DNA of 64,000 nt from Micromonospora rifamycinica. GTDB lineage: Bacteria > Actinomycetota > Actinomycetes > Mycobacteriales > Micromonosporaceae. The number at the start of each line of letters is the position of its first letter. Position 1 is the stretch's first letter. Below, in pieces: positions 52,901 to 60,231 of this stretch. The position numbers and the translations under genes are program-made. The stretch covers positions 3,534,001 to 3,598,000 of the forward strand of contig NZ_LT607752.1 of assembly GCF_900090265.1 (NCBI RefSeq), written 5' to 3'. Under the pieces are notes generated by a model that saw only the letters and a list, made by a program, of their open reading frames with translations, was not told the DNA's origin and did not search any database.

Positions 52901-54725
52901 CTCGCACCTCGGCAAGGACCGTGTCCTCGGGTTTCTGCGCGATGACCCGCGCCCGTCAGTCAAGTACTACCTAATCAAGGGCATCTCCGATGCTCAGGTG
53001 CCGTTCCTGCGTGAGTGCCTCTCTGCGGCGCGCGACATCGTGGTGGACGCGATCACTCGCGGCCGCAAGCCCTGGGGTCCCCGGCTGGCACTTCGGCTCG
53101 GCTCCAACCTGGAGACCGGCCAAGAATTCCTGCTTGACCTGCGCGACCATCTGCCACTGCAGGCCATTCTAGAGGGGATGGGCCCCTACTCGTCGCCGGA
53201 GACGCAGACCGAGTTTCACCGCCTCGGCCGTGCCCTGTTCCCCGAGGCAACCGAGCGATATGCGACAGAGTTCGACATACATGCATTCCTCGGGCCGCTG
53301 GCTGCGGCGCCTCCGGTGCCAACCATTGAGTGCTGTCGGGAGGTTGGCCGCACACTCGCCGAGGCCGATCATCGGGACGGCGGGCCGGCGGTCGTGCGGG
53401 CGGTCGACCGGATGGCGGGCGAGACGAATGCCTGGGCGAACCGCCTCACCCGGACCCGGAGGGCCGAACAGATGGTCCAAGCGTTGAACATCCTGCTCGA
53501 CATCGACCGGCCCACGACCCGTTCCGCGTTGGCGGAGCTCAACCGGCTGGATGACGACGAGAGCGAGAGCCTACTGGTATGGAAGGCACGACGCGCGGTG
53601 TTCGACTCACCCACCGCGGCGGTCGCCCTCTTCAAGACGTTGGACGATGCCGAGCCCGGCCTTGGCTCACTGGTCTATGACCACCTGCGTGAGGAGCCGC
53701 TACTGCTTCAAGTCCTCACATACGAACTTCAGGTGCTCCAGTCCTCCTCCGCTCAATACGCCGCCATCCGCCATCTCGCGGCGATCGGTGTCCTACCCGG
53801 CCGCGTTGACACGGAGTGGATGTCACAGAACTTCACCGCGAAGCTCACGCTCATCGCGCACCGCGCGAGCCCGCACGTTCTGACCGACATCATTCGAATG
53901 TTCTCGATCGGCAAGGAGAATTGGGCCGACCGGGCCGTGCGCCTCATCGACCACGCGAAGCTGTCGGCGCGGCTACGGGTAGGCCGTTCCCATGACTTCG
54001 CGCCTGCGGTCCGACTCGCCGCGCTGCTCCTCGATCTCGGCGACCGAAAAGGCAGCGATCGCATCGTCGGCACGTTGTGCGACCTAGGACCAGGGCTGGT
54101 CATGCAGCATCTCCACCTGCGCGAATCCGCCATCCTGCTGGAGCTGGTGACCATGCTCCGACCGGAGACCATTACCCAGCTCAATCAGGAACTCCGGGCG
54201 TCGATCGCCGCCCGGCTGAGCCAGCCGGTGGTCCTCGACCAGCGCGAGCACTGGACCGAGATCGGGTACGCGTGCCACTTTCTGCAAGAGGCCGGTGGCT
54301 CGCCGCCCGACACCCGCACGCCGCTCGTCCTCCCGAACGTGGCGCACCATGCTGCCGTGGTGTGGGGTCTGCACAGCCTTCCGGACAGCGCCTGGCGAAG
54401 CACCGCATTGACCGAGGCGGCAGACCGTTTGGTGAGCCGACCACCCGCCGCACGCACCGAACTCTTCGCGCTGCTGGTCGTCGGCGCCCGGGCGGAGATC
54501 GATGGCCCCACTATCGCGGGACTGTCGTTGCGGCAGATTCGGGTCCTGCATGAGCTGGGCGAGCGCAACGCCGCGCTCGCTAGCCTGCTGGCTCCCGCTG
54601 AGGAGGAGATCCGACGGCTACTCTCCACGCCGGTCGCCCGGATCAGCTGGGACGCGCACCGGTTGACCGAATCGCTGGCCCGGCTCGGCCAGCAACGCGA
54701 CCGCGTTGAAAGGCCGACCGGCTAG
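49929..54725 (+). CDS. Giant STAND-type NTPase with helical-repeat C-terminus
   Basis: A 1598-aa protein ending the island operon, GTGA-coupled to the caspase-STAND gene. Residues 1-150 are helical; residues 160-245 contain TLGLHTALVALARAT and VPATLVAIGDLDEKGGFTVPP, which faintly recalls the Lon S16 fold but without a clear Ser-Lys dyad. The NTPase core has Walker A GGPPSSGKS (337-345) and Walker B LLVLDDLH (401-408). About 1100 residues of alpha-helical, Trp/Leu-rich sequence follow, probably a superhelical repeat sensor. Codon 620 is TTA (51786-51788). No family recognised. It may be a second sensor, or an NTPase partner of the caspase protein. Confidence 0.8.
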   Translation: MTVTPKEAYRRDLAVACLVVLHEAAVNSRAAELADDLRTICEHGVDADVLTRVPTWLWRETSSGLQMILNAATEPEGDSSTAAEVAQALGEEVVADLLDLDAEQALPGRPVAPTVIVTTGDDRHVAISLWPPDARHPWFRPAEPPEETTMAIRRVLAPFESLADLPIDLDLEAGYLWPAHVAGRPTLGLHTALVALARATGLSNVPATLVAIGDLDEKGGFTVPPDTAASATDHLACAVLMRGSQGWQLTEADGTVRTAAGDDLDTAAALVWGDEWTAWKREQHRRELELLGWAVVDPSGPSPHHLVPETDVQQVNRLFTLFHQAIQAKINTVAVLGGPPSSGKSVIVRCLAARLAQQRKNPPLTRIIASTTHELPNREVALRIGRHALGMDEAIGARRRLLVLDDLHPVGDGNVDALLPYLSHALGCSILGVLQYDVNSNEEWQTDHINVVTAVVGRQAMRTFVEELCEAHPQRLDRAAGLAELNRPRPTADVRRLIQIMLGQNKLIDQFQALDEATRTVIATTAAWTLARGWYAHDLLGTLTAGQCAAFGLESDSNGTQWRLPSPDNCRAILTAYRAMRPETPAHRRMHPIDATMADLLLPGLLSALREGSPRTLTLLRGIRLHRNAVVAEVIRRSWDERILRRWIRHPETHPARIAELLVDLNVWLSEAVVKECLDTLIDRLGEQTDTFTVQDALVTIRCVRAYLAEITAWWRSVGDWIHDQVVDHLTRGNGSAGERFQLLRLTESFYDMTLQQVITEHAGNVLGGLDASQADDYYLVRRVRALQSRAERALRLDQTWFPIEQEAPVQALLAAEPPKNAGLHLIISWLALQQYFGEATWDNLLDEHEHRFVTAMRYTSPHEFSRAFNELKNHGATRANAVFHRAMKNNPRRKVQENQPFLQTVRALLHNAAPIEAAEMLRSIAAAHIHAAYILIYPRDDEPDNDFAARMADRAVELADAKGVGMLLSVTQSIDEIYVVQSGGFAQTLASHLGKDRVLGFLRDDPRPSVKYYLIKGISDAQVPFLRECLSAARDIVVDAITRGRKPWGPRLALRLGSNLETGQEFLLDLRDHLPLQAILEGMGPYSSPETQTEFHRLGRALFPEATERYATEFDIHAFLGPLAAAPPVPTIECCREVGRTLAEADHRDGGPAVVRAVDRMAGETNAWANRLTRTRRAEQMVQALNILLDIDRPTTRSALAELNRLDDDESESLLVWKARRAVFDSPTAAVALFKTLDDAEPGLGSLVYDHLREEPLLLQVLTYELQVLQSSSAQYAAIRHLAAIGVLPGRVDTEWMSQNFTAKLTLIAHRASPHVLTDIIRMFSIGKENWADRAVRLIDHAKLSARLRVGRSHDFAPAVRLAALLLDLGDRKGSDRIVGTLCDLGPGLVMQHLHLRESAILLELVTMLRPETITQLNQELRASIAARLSQPVVLDQREHWTEIGYACHFLQEAGGSPPDTRTPLVLPNVAHHAAVVWGLHSLPDSAWRSTALTEAADRLVSRPPAARTELFALLVVGARAEIDGPTIAGLSLRQIRVLHELGERNAALASLLAPAEEEIRRLLSTPVARISWDAHRLTESLARLGQQRDRVERPTG

Positions 54726-55752
54726 GGCCTGTGTCGAAGTTGGTCACAGCCATTCGTTGATGGCGGCGAGGTGGATGGTGGCCTCGTAGCGGACGGCGAG
54801 CTTGTCGAAGCGGGTGGCCACGGCGCGGTTGCGTTTGAGTCTGTTGATGCCGCACTCGACGGCGTGACGTTGCTGGTAGATGTGCGGGTCGAAGGCTGGT
54901 GGTCGGCCGCCCTTGGGTCCCTTCTTACGTCGGTTGGCGTCCTGGTCGGCTTTGCTCGGGATGGTCGCGGCGATCCCGCGTCGGCGTAGGTAGGCCCGGT
55001 TCGCTTTCGAGGTGTAGGCCCTGTCGGCCAGGACCCGGTCCGGGCGGGTCCTGGGTCGGCCGGTCACCAGGCGGGGAACGCGGATAGCGGCCAGGACGGG
55101 GATGAACTGCGGGCTGTCGCCGCGCTGTCCGGCGGTCAGCACCATGGCGAGGGGCTTCTGCCCTTGCTCGCATCCCAGGTGCAGCTTCGTGGTCAGCCCG
55201 CCGCGGGAGCGGCCGAGCGCGTGGTCGGCCGGTTCGACGGTGACGCCGCCGGGTGGTTCGGCCTGCAGATCCCCCTTTTCCTCGCCCCGGCCGCGTGCTG
55301 GTGGGCGCGGGCGCTGGTCGAGTCCACGGACACGTCCCAGGTGATCCTGCCGGCCGCGTCGGCGAGGGCCTGCAACCCTGTCAGGACCTGCTGCCAGGTG
55401 CCATCGCGCTGCCAGCGGCGGAACACGCCGACCAGGACCCGTACTGCGGCGGCACGTCCCGCCACGGGCACCCACCCGGATCCGCCACCGGATCCCATCG
55501 ATCAACTGCCGCCTACTCCATGACGACGGTCGACCTGGCCGCTTCGGCGCCGGCAGCAACGGCTCCAGCACCGCCCACTGCCCGTCGGTCAGGTCGAACC
55601 GCCTCGTCACCGCTAGGGTGTCCACGAGGTCTCCGGTTTCAGGTTCTGCTTGGTCGCTGAACCATCTACCGGAGGCCTCACTCTTTTTCGATCTCCGACA
55701 CGCAAAGATCCTCAAACCAGCTCATGCCCCGAGACCGACTTCGACACAGGCC
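54726..55752 (-). mobile_element. IS5-type insertion sequence, 1027 bp, CTAG target duplication
   Basis: Terminal inverted repeats of 20 bp (54726-54745 and 55733-55752) read GGCCTGTGTCGAAGT(T/C)GGTC with one mismatch, flanked on both sides by CTAG (54722-54725 and 55753-55756). The left duplication lies at the very end of the giant NTPase gene and supplies its TAG stop. The transposase is degenerate, so the copy is probably not autonomous. Confidence 0.9.
54744..55610 (-). pseudogene. IS5-family transposase with three frameshifts
   Basis: The N-terminal part ([42 protein letters not shown]) and C-terminal part ([44 protein letters not shown]) are in one frame, but the middle ([40 protein letters not shown]) is in others. 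Three one-base deletions, near 55470, 55420 and 55280, add up to a codon and restore frame, so a long open frame remains that would encode nonsense across the catalytic region. DDE residues in VDSTSA and the DRAYTS region survive. All shifts are in G or C runs, so assembly error is possible. GTG 55610 is the probable original start. Confidence 0.85.
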
Positions 55753-55869
55753 CTAGACGCGCACGGGCGAAAAGCCTGAAAGCCGACAAACCGGGTATAA
55801 CTGCCCACCGGCGAATACGACCGCGTCGACATGTTTGGAGGTCGGGGGTTACTCAGAATGATATTGGCA

Positions 55870-55917
55870 AAAATTTAGGCCCTGACCAGCATTTTTGCTG
55901 GTCAGGGCCTAAATTTT
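55870..55917 (-). terminator. Perfect 22-bp hairpin after tRNA-Ala
   Basis: Arms 55870-55891 and 55896-55917 are fully complementary around a TTTT loop and end in AAAATTT/AAATTTT. Read on the minus strand it begins one base after the tRNA and is followed by a T-rich tract (TTTTTGCC), a standard intrinsic terminator, rare in this GC-rich genome. It lies inside the island boundary, so the island brought its own terminator for the tRNA. Confidence 0.85.
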
Positions 55918-55952
55918 GTGGAGCTGAGGGGACTCGAACCCCTGACCCCCTC
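55918..55952. repeat. Right attachment-like repeat within tRNA-Ala
   Basis: Matches 45746-45779 over 27 bp plus 7 bp after one extra base (A55945). It covers the acceptor end and T arm of the intact tRNA-Ala, so the tRNA stays functional after insertion. Confidence 0.85.
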
Positions 55953-55992
55953 GATGCGAACGAGGTGCGCTACCAGACTGCGCCACAGCCCC
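55919..55992 (-). tRNA. tRNA-Ala (CGC)
   Basis: Minus strand cloverleaf with acceptor GGGGCTG/CAGCTCC (one G-T pair) and discriminator A, D arm GCGCAGTCTGGTAGCGC, anticodon stem CCTCG/CGAGG around loop TTCGCAT (anticodon CGC), and T arm AGGGGTTCGAGTCCCCT. CCA is not encoded. A possible -10 (TAGTCT) lies about 55 bp upstream. Host site of the island. Confidence 0.96.
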
Positions 55993-56242
55993 TCTGCCGG
56001 CAGACCGGCTCCGGTCCCACCCGGCTTTCACCGGGCGGGCCGGCAGCAAGACTAACAGCCCACCCACCCCCCGGGCGAATCACCCCTCCCACCACCCGGG
56101 CCACCTGCTCCGCCGCGCCGGTGGGCCGAAGATGCGGCATCCGATCGCCCCGACAGCACAACTTCGACCCAAGCGAGGCGATCACGCAGGCCAGGCGAGG
56201 CGGACACGCAGGCCAGGCGAGACGAGGCAGGACAGGCGGGGG
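55993..56242. other. Non-coding flank between tRNA-Ala and sepX
   Basis: 250 bp without a supported gene. It holds the tRNA upstream region and a two-copy tandem repeat (CACGCAGGCCAGGCGAG at about 56188 and 56208). No further island features are seen here. Confidence 0.55.
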
Positions 56243-57052
56243 TCAGCGGGGGTCGCGGCCGGACTGGTACGGGCGTCCGCGCAGGCCACCGGAGCGGCGG
56301 TACGACACCGAGGCGCCCCCGCTGGCCGCCGCCGGCAGGTCGGTCGGCCGGTCGAGACCCATCGCGGTACGGCGTACCGCCTCGCGTTGTGCGGCCAGGC
56401 GGCGCTGCGCCTCCCGACGGGCCGCCGCCCGGCGGGCCTGCTCGCGGCGCACCTCGGCCTGCCGGGCGGCCAGCCAGGCCTCCTCCCGGGCCCGGATCCG
56501 CCGCCGCCGGCGCTCGGCCAACGCCCGTCGCCGCAGGTGTACGACGTACACGACGAGCAGTGCGGCGGTGACCGAGAAGCTGATCCAGAACCCGGGGCTG
56601 ACCAGGATCACGCCGACCAGCTCGACGAAGTTGAGCAGCAGCAGCGCGGCGAGCACCCGGCGTCGCCGGTAGACGACCGGGGTGTGGTGCCGCTCACGGG
56701 GCGGCCGGCGACGGGCCTGCCGGGGGGCGGGCGGCACGGCGCGCAGGCGACCCGAGCGTCGGCCGGCGGGCGGGGCGGCACGGCGGGCCGGGGCCGGCGG
56801 CGCGGAGACCGGTGCGGTGAGGTTCCCGGTGGCGGCGTCCTCGGCCAGGGTGACCACGAGCGCCCGGGGCTGGTTGACCGGTCGCCGGCCGGGGACAGTA
56901 CGACGCCGCCGACGGCGCTGGAGCACCCGCGCCGTCGACTGCGCCCGCTCCGCCACCAGCCGCTCGGTGGCGTCGTACCGACGGACCAGCGCCGGCGCGA
57001 GGGCGAGCAGACCGGCGGCGGCGAGGACGGCGAGGAGCACCGAGGTCGGCAC
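56243..57052 (-). CDS. sepX: Septal membrane protein SepX/GlpR-like
   Basis: Actinobacterial membrane protein, about 269 aa, with an N-terminal helix (VLLAVLAAAGLLALAPAL), a long Arg/Pro-rich cytosolic loop, a central hydrophobic pair (VLAALLLLNFVELVGVILV, WISFSVTAALLVVYVVHL) and a basic, strongly helical coiled-coil-like tail. Position and sequence type match the fourth gene of galU-glp-rimJ, called GlpR in Corynebacterium and SepX in Streptomyces, which binds the gephyrin-like protein and supports FtsZ-ring placement. Assigned mainly by this synteny. A GTG at 57052, 7 nt after GGGAGG, is preferred to 57058. Confidence 0.8.
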   Translation of the reverse strand: MPTSVLLAVLAAAGLLALAPALVRRYDATERLVAERAQSTARVLQRRRRRRTVPGRRPVNQPRALVVTLAEDAATGNLTAPVSAPPAPARRAAPPAGRRSGRLRAVPPAPRQARRRPPRERHHTPVVYRRRRVLAALLLLNFVELVGVILVSPGFWISFSVTAALLVVYVVHLRRRALAERRRRRIRAREEAWLAARQAEVRREQARRAAARREAQRRLAAQREAVRRTAMGLDRPTDLPAAASGGASVSYRRSGGLRGRPYQSGRDPR

Positions 57053-57237
57053 CCTCACCCCTCCCGTCACCGAATTTCGGGACAACCACCGAACATCAGC
57101 AAGATCTTTCCCGAAAGATCACTCTCGACGCAGATCCTACGGCCGGGCGGTGCTTGCCGCAGCTTGCAGTTACTTGAGGTTACGGGCCACCGACCGGGAT
57201 ACCGGCACGCCGCGCCGATCCCGCCCGGGGGGACGGC

Positions 57238-57882
57238 TCACCCGACGTCGTGGCGCAGCCGGTGCCAGCGGGCCAGCAGACCGCCGTCGGCCGCCGCCTC
57301 CTCACTGGTCATCGCGTATCCGATGTGGTCCCGCCAGGCCCCGTCGATGTGCATGTAGCGCACGTGGTACGCCTCCTCGCGGAAGCCCAGCTTCTCCACC
57401 ACCCGCCGGGACGGCTTGTTCTCCGGCCGGATGTTCACCTCCACCCGGTGCAGGCCCCCCGGGCCGAACGCGTGGTCGACGGCGAGCGCCATCGCGGTGG
57501 GGATCACCCCGCGCCCGGCCGTCCGGGAGTCCACCCAGTAGCCGACGTAGCCGGAGCAGAACGCCCGCCGGACGATGCTGCCCACGTTGAGGTGCCCGAC
57601 CAGCCGTTCCTGCCCGCCCTCGCGCAGACAGACCGCGAACGGCATCCCCTCGCCGGTCCGCGCGGAACGCCGCTGGTCGGCGTGCACGTACCGGAACGCC
57701 GCCGGTGAGTTGGCCTCGTTCCAGCTACCAGGCAGGTGCGACTCCCACGGCGACAGCCACGCCTGGTTCGCCCGCCGTACCTCCGACCAGGCGACGGCGT
57801 CGGAACGTCGGTACGGCCGCAGCACCACCGGACCGTCCATCAGCACCACCGGCCACCCCGGCGCCCGCCCGAACCAGCTCAC
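57238..57882 (-). CDS. rimJ: GNAT acetyltransferase, RimJ/RimL family
   Basis: N-acetyltransferase of 214 aa, related to enzymes that acetylate N-termini of ribosomal proteins. Features include DGPVVLRPYRRSDA, the acetyl-CoA binding strand YWVDSRTAGRGVIPTAMALAVDHAF (Q/RxxGxG/A-like RTAGRGV) and the C-terminal RVEVNIRPENKPSRRVVEKLGF typical of the GNAT fold. GTG 57882 with GGGAGG 8 nt upstream is chosen. Third gene of the galU-glp-rimJ-sepX unit; its substrate is unknown, though location suggests a link to division proteins as well as ribosomes. Confidence 0.9.
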   Translation of the reverse strand: MSWFGRAPGWPVVLMDGPVVLRPYRRSDAVAWSEVRRANQAWLSPWESHLPGSWNEANSPAAFRYVHADQRRSARTGEGMPFAVCLREGGQERLVGHLNVGSIVRRAFCSGYVGYWVDSRTAGRGVIPTAMALAVDHAFGPGGLHRVEVNIRPENKPSRRVVEKLGFREEAYHVRYMHIDGAWRDHIGYAMTSEEAAADGGLLARWHRLRHDVG

Positions 57883-57931
57883 CGCGCCGACCTCCCGTCC
57901 ACGGCCGGGACGCCGACCGCCCCGAACCGGC

Positions 57932-59224
57932 TCACCGCCGCCGGTCCAGCAGCAGCACGTCCACCGTGGAGCCGGCGGCGGCGGTGGTCACCCGCTCACC
58001 GAGCACCATCAGGCCGTTCGCCTCGGCCAGCCCGGAGAGGGTGTACGGCCCACCGCTGAGCGGCTGCACCGTGTAGCCCCCGCCGCGCCGCTCGGCCACG
58101 TGCGCGGGCCGGAACTCGCGCAGCCCGCCGGGCGACGAGATGGTCTCCAACAGGTGCGCCCGTACGCTCGGCCGGAACACCGGCTCCGCGCCGGCCAGCA
58201 GCTGGATCGCCGGCCGGGCCAGCACCTCGAAGCCGATCAACGCCGCACCGGGCTCACCGGGAAGACACACCACCGGCACCTCCTCGGCGCCGACGGTACC
58301 GAACCCGAGCGCCGTGCCGGGGTACAGCGCCACGTCGGTGAAGGTCACCGGCCCGGCCCGGCCGCCCTCCCGGCGGGACAGGATCCGCCGGACCATGTCG
58401 CCGGGGCCGGTGCCGGTGCCACCGGTGGTGATGATCAGATCGGCCCGCAGGGTCTGGTCCTCCAGCAGCCCGCGCAGCCCCTCCGGGTCGTCGTCACAGA
58501 TCCCCACCCGGTACGCCAACGCGCCCACCTCGGCGGCGGCGGCGGTCAACGCGTGCGAGTTGGCGTCCACCACCTGACCGGGCTGGCTGCCCCGCCCCAC
58601 GTCGACCAGCTCGTCCCCGGTGGCCACGATGACCACCCGGGGGCTGGGCCGCACCACCACGTGCCCGATGCCGGTGGCGGCGAAGACGGCCACCAGCGCC
58701 GGCGTGACGTACGTGCCGGCACGGGCGAGGACGGTGCCGGCGGGCAGCTCCTCACCGGCGCGGCGGACGCCGTACCCGCGCTTGGGGATGCGGAAGATCT
58801 CCACCGCCGCCATGCCCTGGTCGGTCCACTCCACCGGCACCACCACGTCGGCGGCGATCGGCATCGGCGCACCGGCCGCCACCGAGAAACACGAGCCGGG
58901 AGTGAGCCGCACCGGACGCCAGCTCGCCGCGCCGAGGTCACCGACCACGTTGAGCCGCACCGGACGGCCCGGCCCCGGCGAGGGGACCGGGCCGTACCCG
59001 ACGAGGTCCTCCCAGCGCGCGGCGTACCCGTCCACCGCGGCCTGGTCGAAGGCGGGGAACGAGTGCGGGGCGACGACGTCCGAGGCGAGGACGTTGCCGT
59101 AGGCCTGGGTGAGGTCGAGGTCGAGCGGGGGCAGCGCGCGTAACCTGCGCAGCACGCTGCCCAGGTAGTCGGCGAGCGGCGTCAACTCGTTCGCGGCCGC
59201 CTCGGCGTCGGCCGTCGAGGTCAT
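57932..59224 (-). CDS. glp: Gephyrin/MoeA-like molybdopterin protein (Glp)
   Basis: MoeA-family protein of 430 aa with all four gephyrin-E domains: N-terminal VLASDVVAPHSFPAFDQAAVDGYA, the domain III core VVIVATGDELVDVG, TTGGTGTGPGDMVRRIL with the molybdate-binding Asp, and the C-terminal beta-barrel. Read alone it would be a molybdopterin molybdenumtransferase (insertion of Mo). The operon order galU-moeA-rimJ-sepX is that of the actinobacterial Glp protein, which binds FtsZ and a membrane receptor in cell division. ATG 59224 overlaps the galU stop (ATGA). Both roles remain possible. Confidence 0.85.
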   Translation of the reverse strand: MTSTADAEAAANELTPLADYLGSVLRRLRALPPLDLDLTQAYGNVLASDVVAPHSFPAFDQAAVDGYAARWEDLVGYGPVPSPGPGRPVRLNVVGDLGAASWRPVRLTPGSCFSVAAGAPMPIAADVVVPVEWTDQGMAAVEIFRIPKRGYGVRRAGEELPAGTVLARAGTYVTPALVAVFAATGIGHVVVRPSPRVVIVATGDELVDVGRGSQPGQVVDANSHALTAAAAEVGALAYRVGICDDDPEGLRGLLEDQTLRADLIITTGGTGTGPGDMVRRILSRREGGRAGPVTFTDVALYPGTALGFGTVGAEEVPVVCLPGEPGAALIGFEVLARPAIQLLAGAEPVFRPSVRAHLLETISSPGGLREFRPAHVAERRGGGYTVQPLSGGPYTLSGLAEANGLMVLGERVTTAAAGSTVDVLLLDRRR

Positions 59225-60222
59225 GTACCGGAGCCGCCCGCCGCGTCACGCACCCCGTTGAGGATCGCCGCCGTGACGGTCTCGTCGCCGTTGTTGACGA
59301 ACCCGGTCAGCCAGCTGCGGAACTCGGCCCCGAGGTCCTCCCGCTCGACGGCGATCTGCACGACTGTCTGGAGGTAGCCCAGCGGCATGCCGGTGTCGTA
59401 GCGGGTGCCCCGGTAGACGATCGCGTGCACCGGCACCCCCTCGGCGCGCAGCAGCTCCATCGCGTCGGTGAGCTGGATCTCCCCGCCGCTGCCCGGTTCG
59501 GTACGCCGGATCGCGTCGAAGATCCGTCCCGGCAGGACGTACCGGCCGAGGACCGCCAGGTTGCTCGGGGCGTCCTCCGGCTGCGGCTTCTCCACCATGC
59601 CGGTGACCTTCACGACCTCGCCGAGGTCGGTCAGCTCGGCCTCGGCCGGCTCGACCGAGGCGATCCCGTACCGCTTGGTCTCCGCCGGATCGACCTCGAA
59701 GAACGCCAGCACCACACCACCGGTGCGGGCCTGCAGCTCCAACATGGCCGGCAACAGCGGCTCGGACGGCTTGACGAACTCGTCGCCGAGGAGCACCGCG
59801 AAGGGCTGGTCGCCCACGTGCGACTCGGCGTACCCGACGGCGTGGCCGAGGCCGAGCTGCTCCGGCTGCCGGCAGGTGTAGATCTCGGCCAGCTCGCTGG
59901 GGCGCTTCACCGCGGCCAGCCGCTCGGCGTCCCCCTTGGCCTCCAGCCGGGCCTCCAGGTCGGGACGCCGGTCGAAGTGGTCCACCATCGACGTCTTGCC
60001 CCGACCGGTGATCAGCAGCACGTCGCCGATGCCGGCCTGGGCGGCCTCCTCGACGATGTACTGGAGCACCGGTCGATCGATCACCGGCAGCAGCTCCTTG
60101 GGCACCGCCTTCGTGGCCGGCAGGAACCGGGTGGCCAGGCCGGCGGCCGGGATCACGGCCTTGACCGCACGGGCACGACCGGTCGCGGCGGTCGCTGAGG
60201 GGTTCGCTGAGTGCTCCGACAT
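59221..60222 (-). CDS. galU: UTP--glucose-1-phosphate uridylyltransferase
   Basis: Makes UDP-glucose from UTP and glucose 1-phosphate, 333 aa. The nucleotide motif AVIPAAGLATRFLPATKAVPKELL (about residue 22) and VDRPVLQYIVEEA are standard; the sugar site includes GLGHAVGYAE and LLGDEFV. C-terminal motif GTRYDTGMPLGYLQTVV. First gene of the galU-glp-rimJ-sepX operon. UDP-glucose also feeds the galactose branch (galE, galK) elsewhere in the window and trehalose and envelope glycan synthesis. Confidence 0.96.
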   Translation of the reverse strand: MSEHSANPSATAATGRARAVKAVIPAAGLATRFLPATKAVPKELLPVIDRPVLQYIVEEAAQAGIGDVLLITGRGKTSMVDHFDRRPDLEARLEAKGDAERLAAVKRPSELAEIYTCRQPEQLGLGHAVGYAESHVGDQPFAVLLGDEFVKPSEPLLPAMLELQARTGGVVLAFFEVDPAETKRYGIASVEPAEAELTDLGEVVKVTGMVEKPQPEDAPSNLAVLGRYVLPGRIFDAIRRTEPGSGGEIQLTDAMELLRAEGVPVHAIVYRGTRYDTGMPLGYLQTVVQIAVEREDLGAEFRSWLTGFVNNGDETVTAAILNGVRDAAGGSGT

Positions 60223-60231
60223 GCCGCGAGA

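Larger units (their letters stand above)
45746..55952. mobile_element. Genomic island integrated at tRNA-Ala (about 10.2 kb)
   Basis: The intact tRNA-Ala (55919-55992, minus) has its 3' end facing the island. A second copy of that 3' end lies at 45746-45779, the far boundary, giving 27 bp of exact direct repeat plus 7 more after a one-base gap. This is the classic product of site-specific integration into a tRNA 3' end. The island contains the three-gene hydrolase/caspase-STAND/giant NTPase operon, a degenerate IS and AT-richer flanks; its codon use is less GC-biased than its surroundings, and TTA codons occur. No integrase gene is present, so the element is probably fixed or was mobilised in trans. 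Confidence 0.8.

Noticed and set aside
54744..55715. Intact 323-aa transposase
   Set aside because: The continuous frame translates the middle region out of register; conserved transposase motifs for that region lie in other frames.
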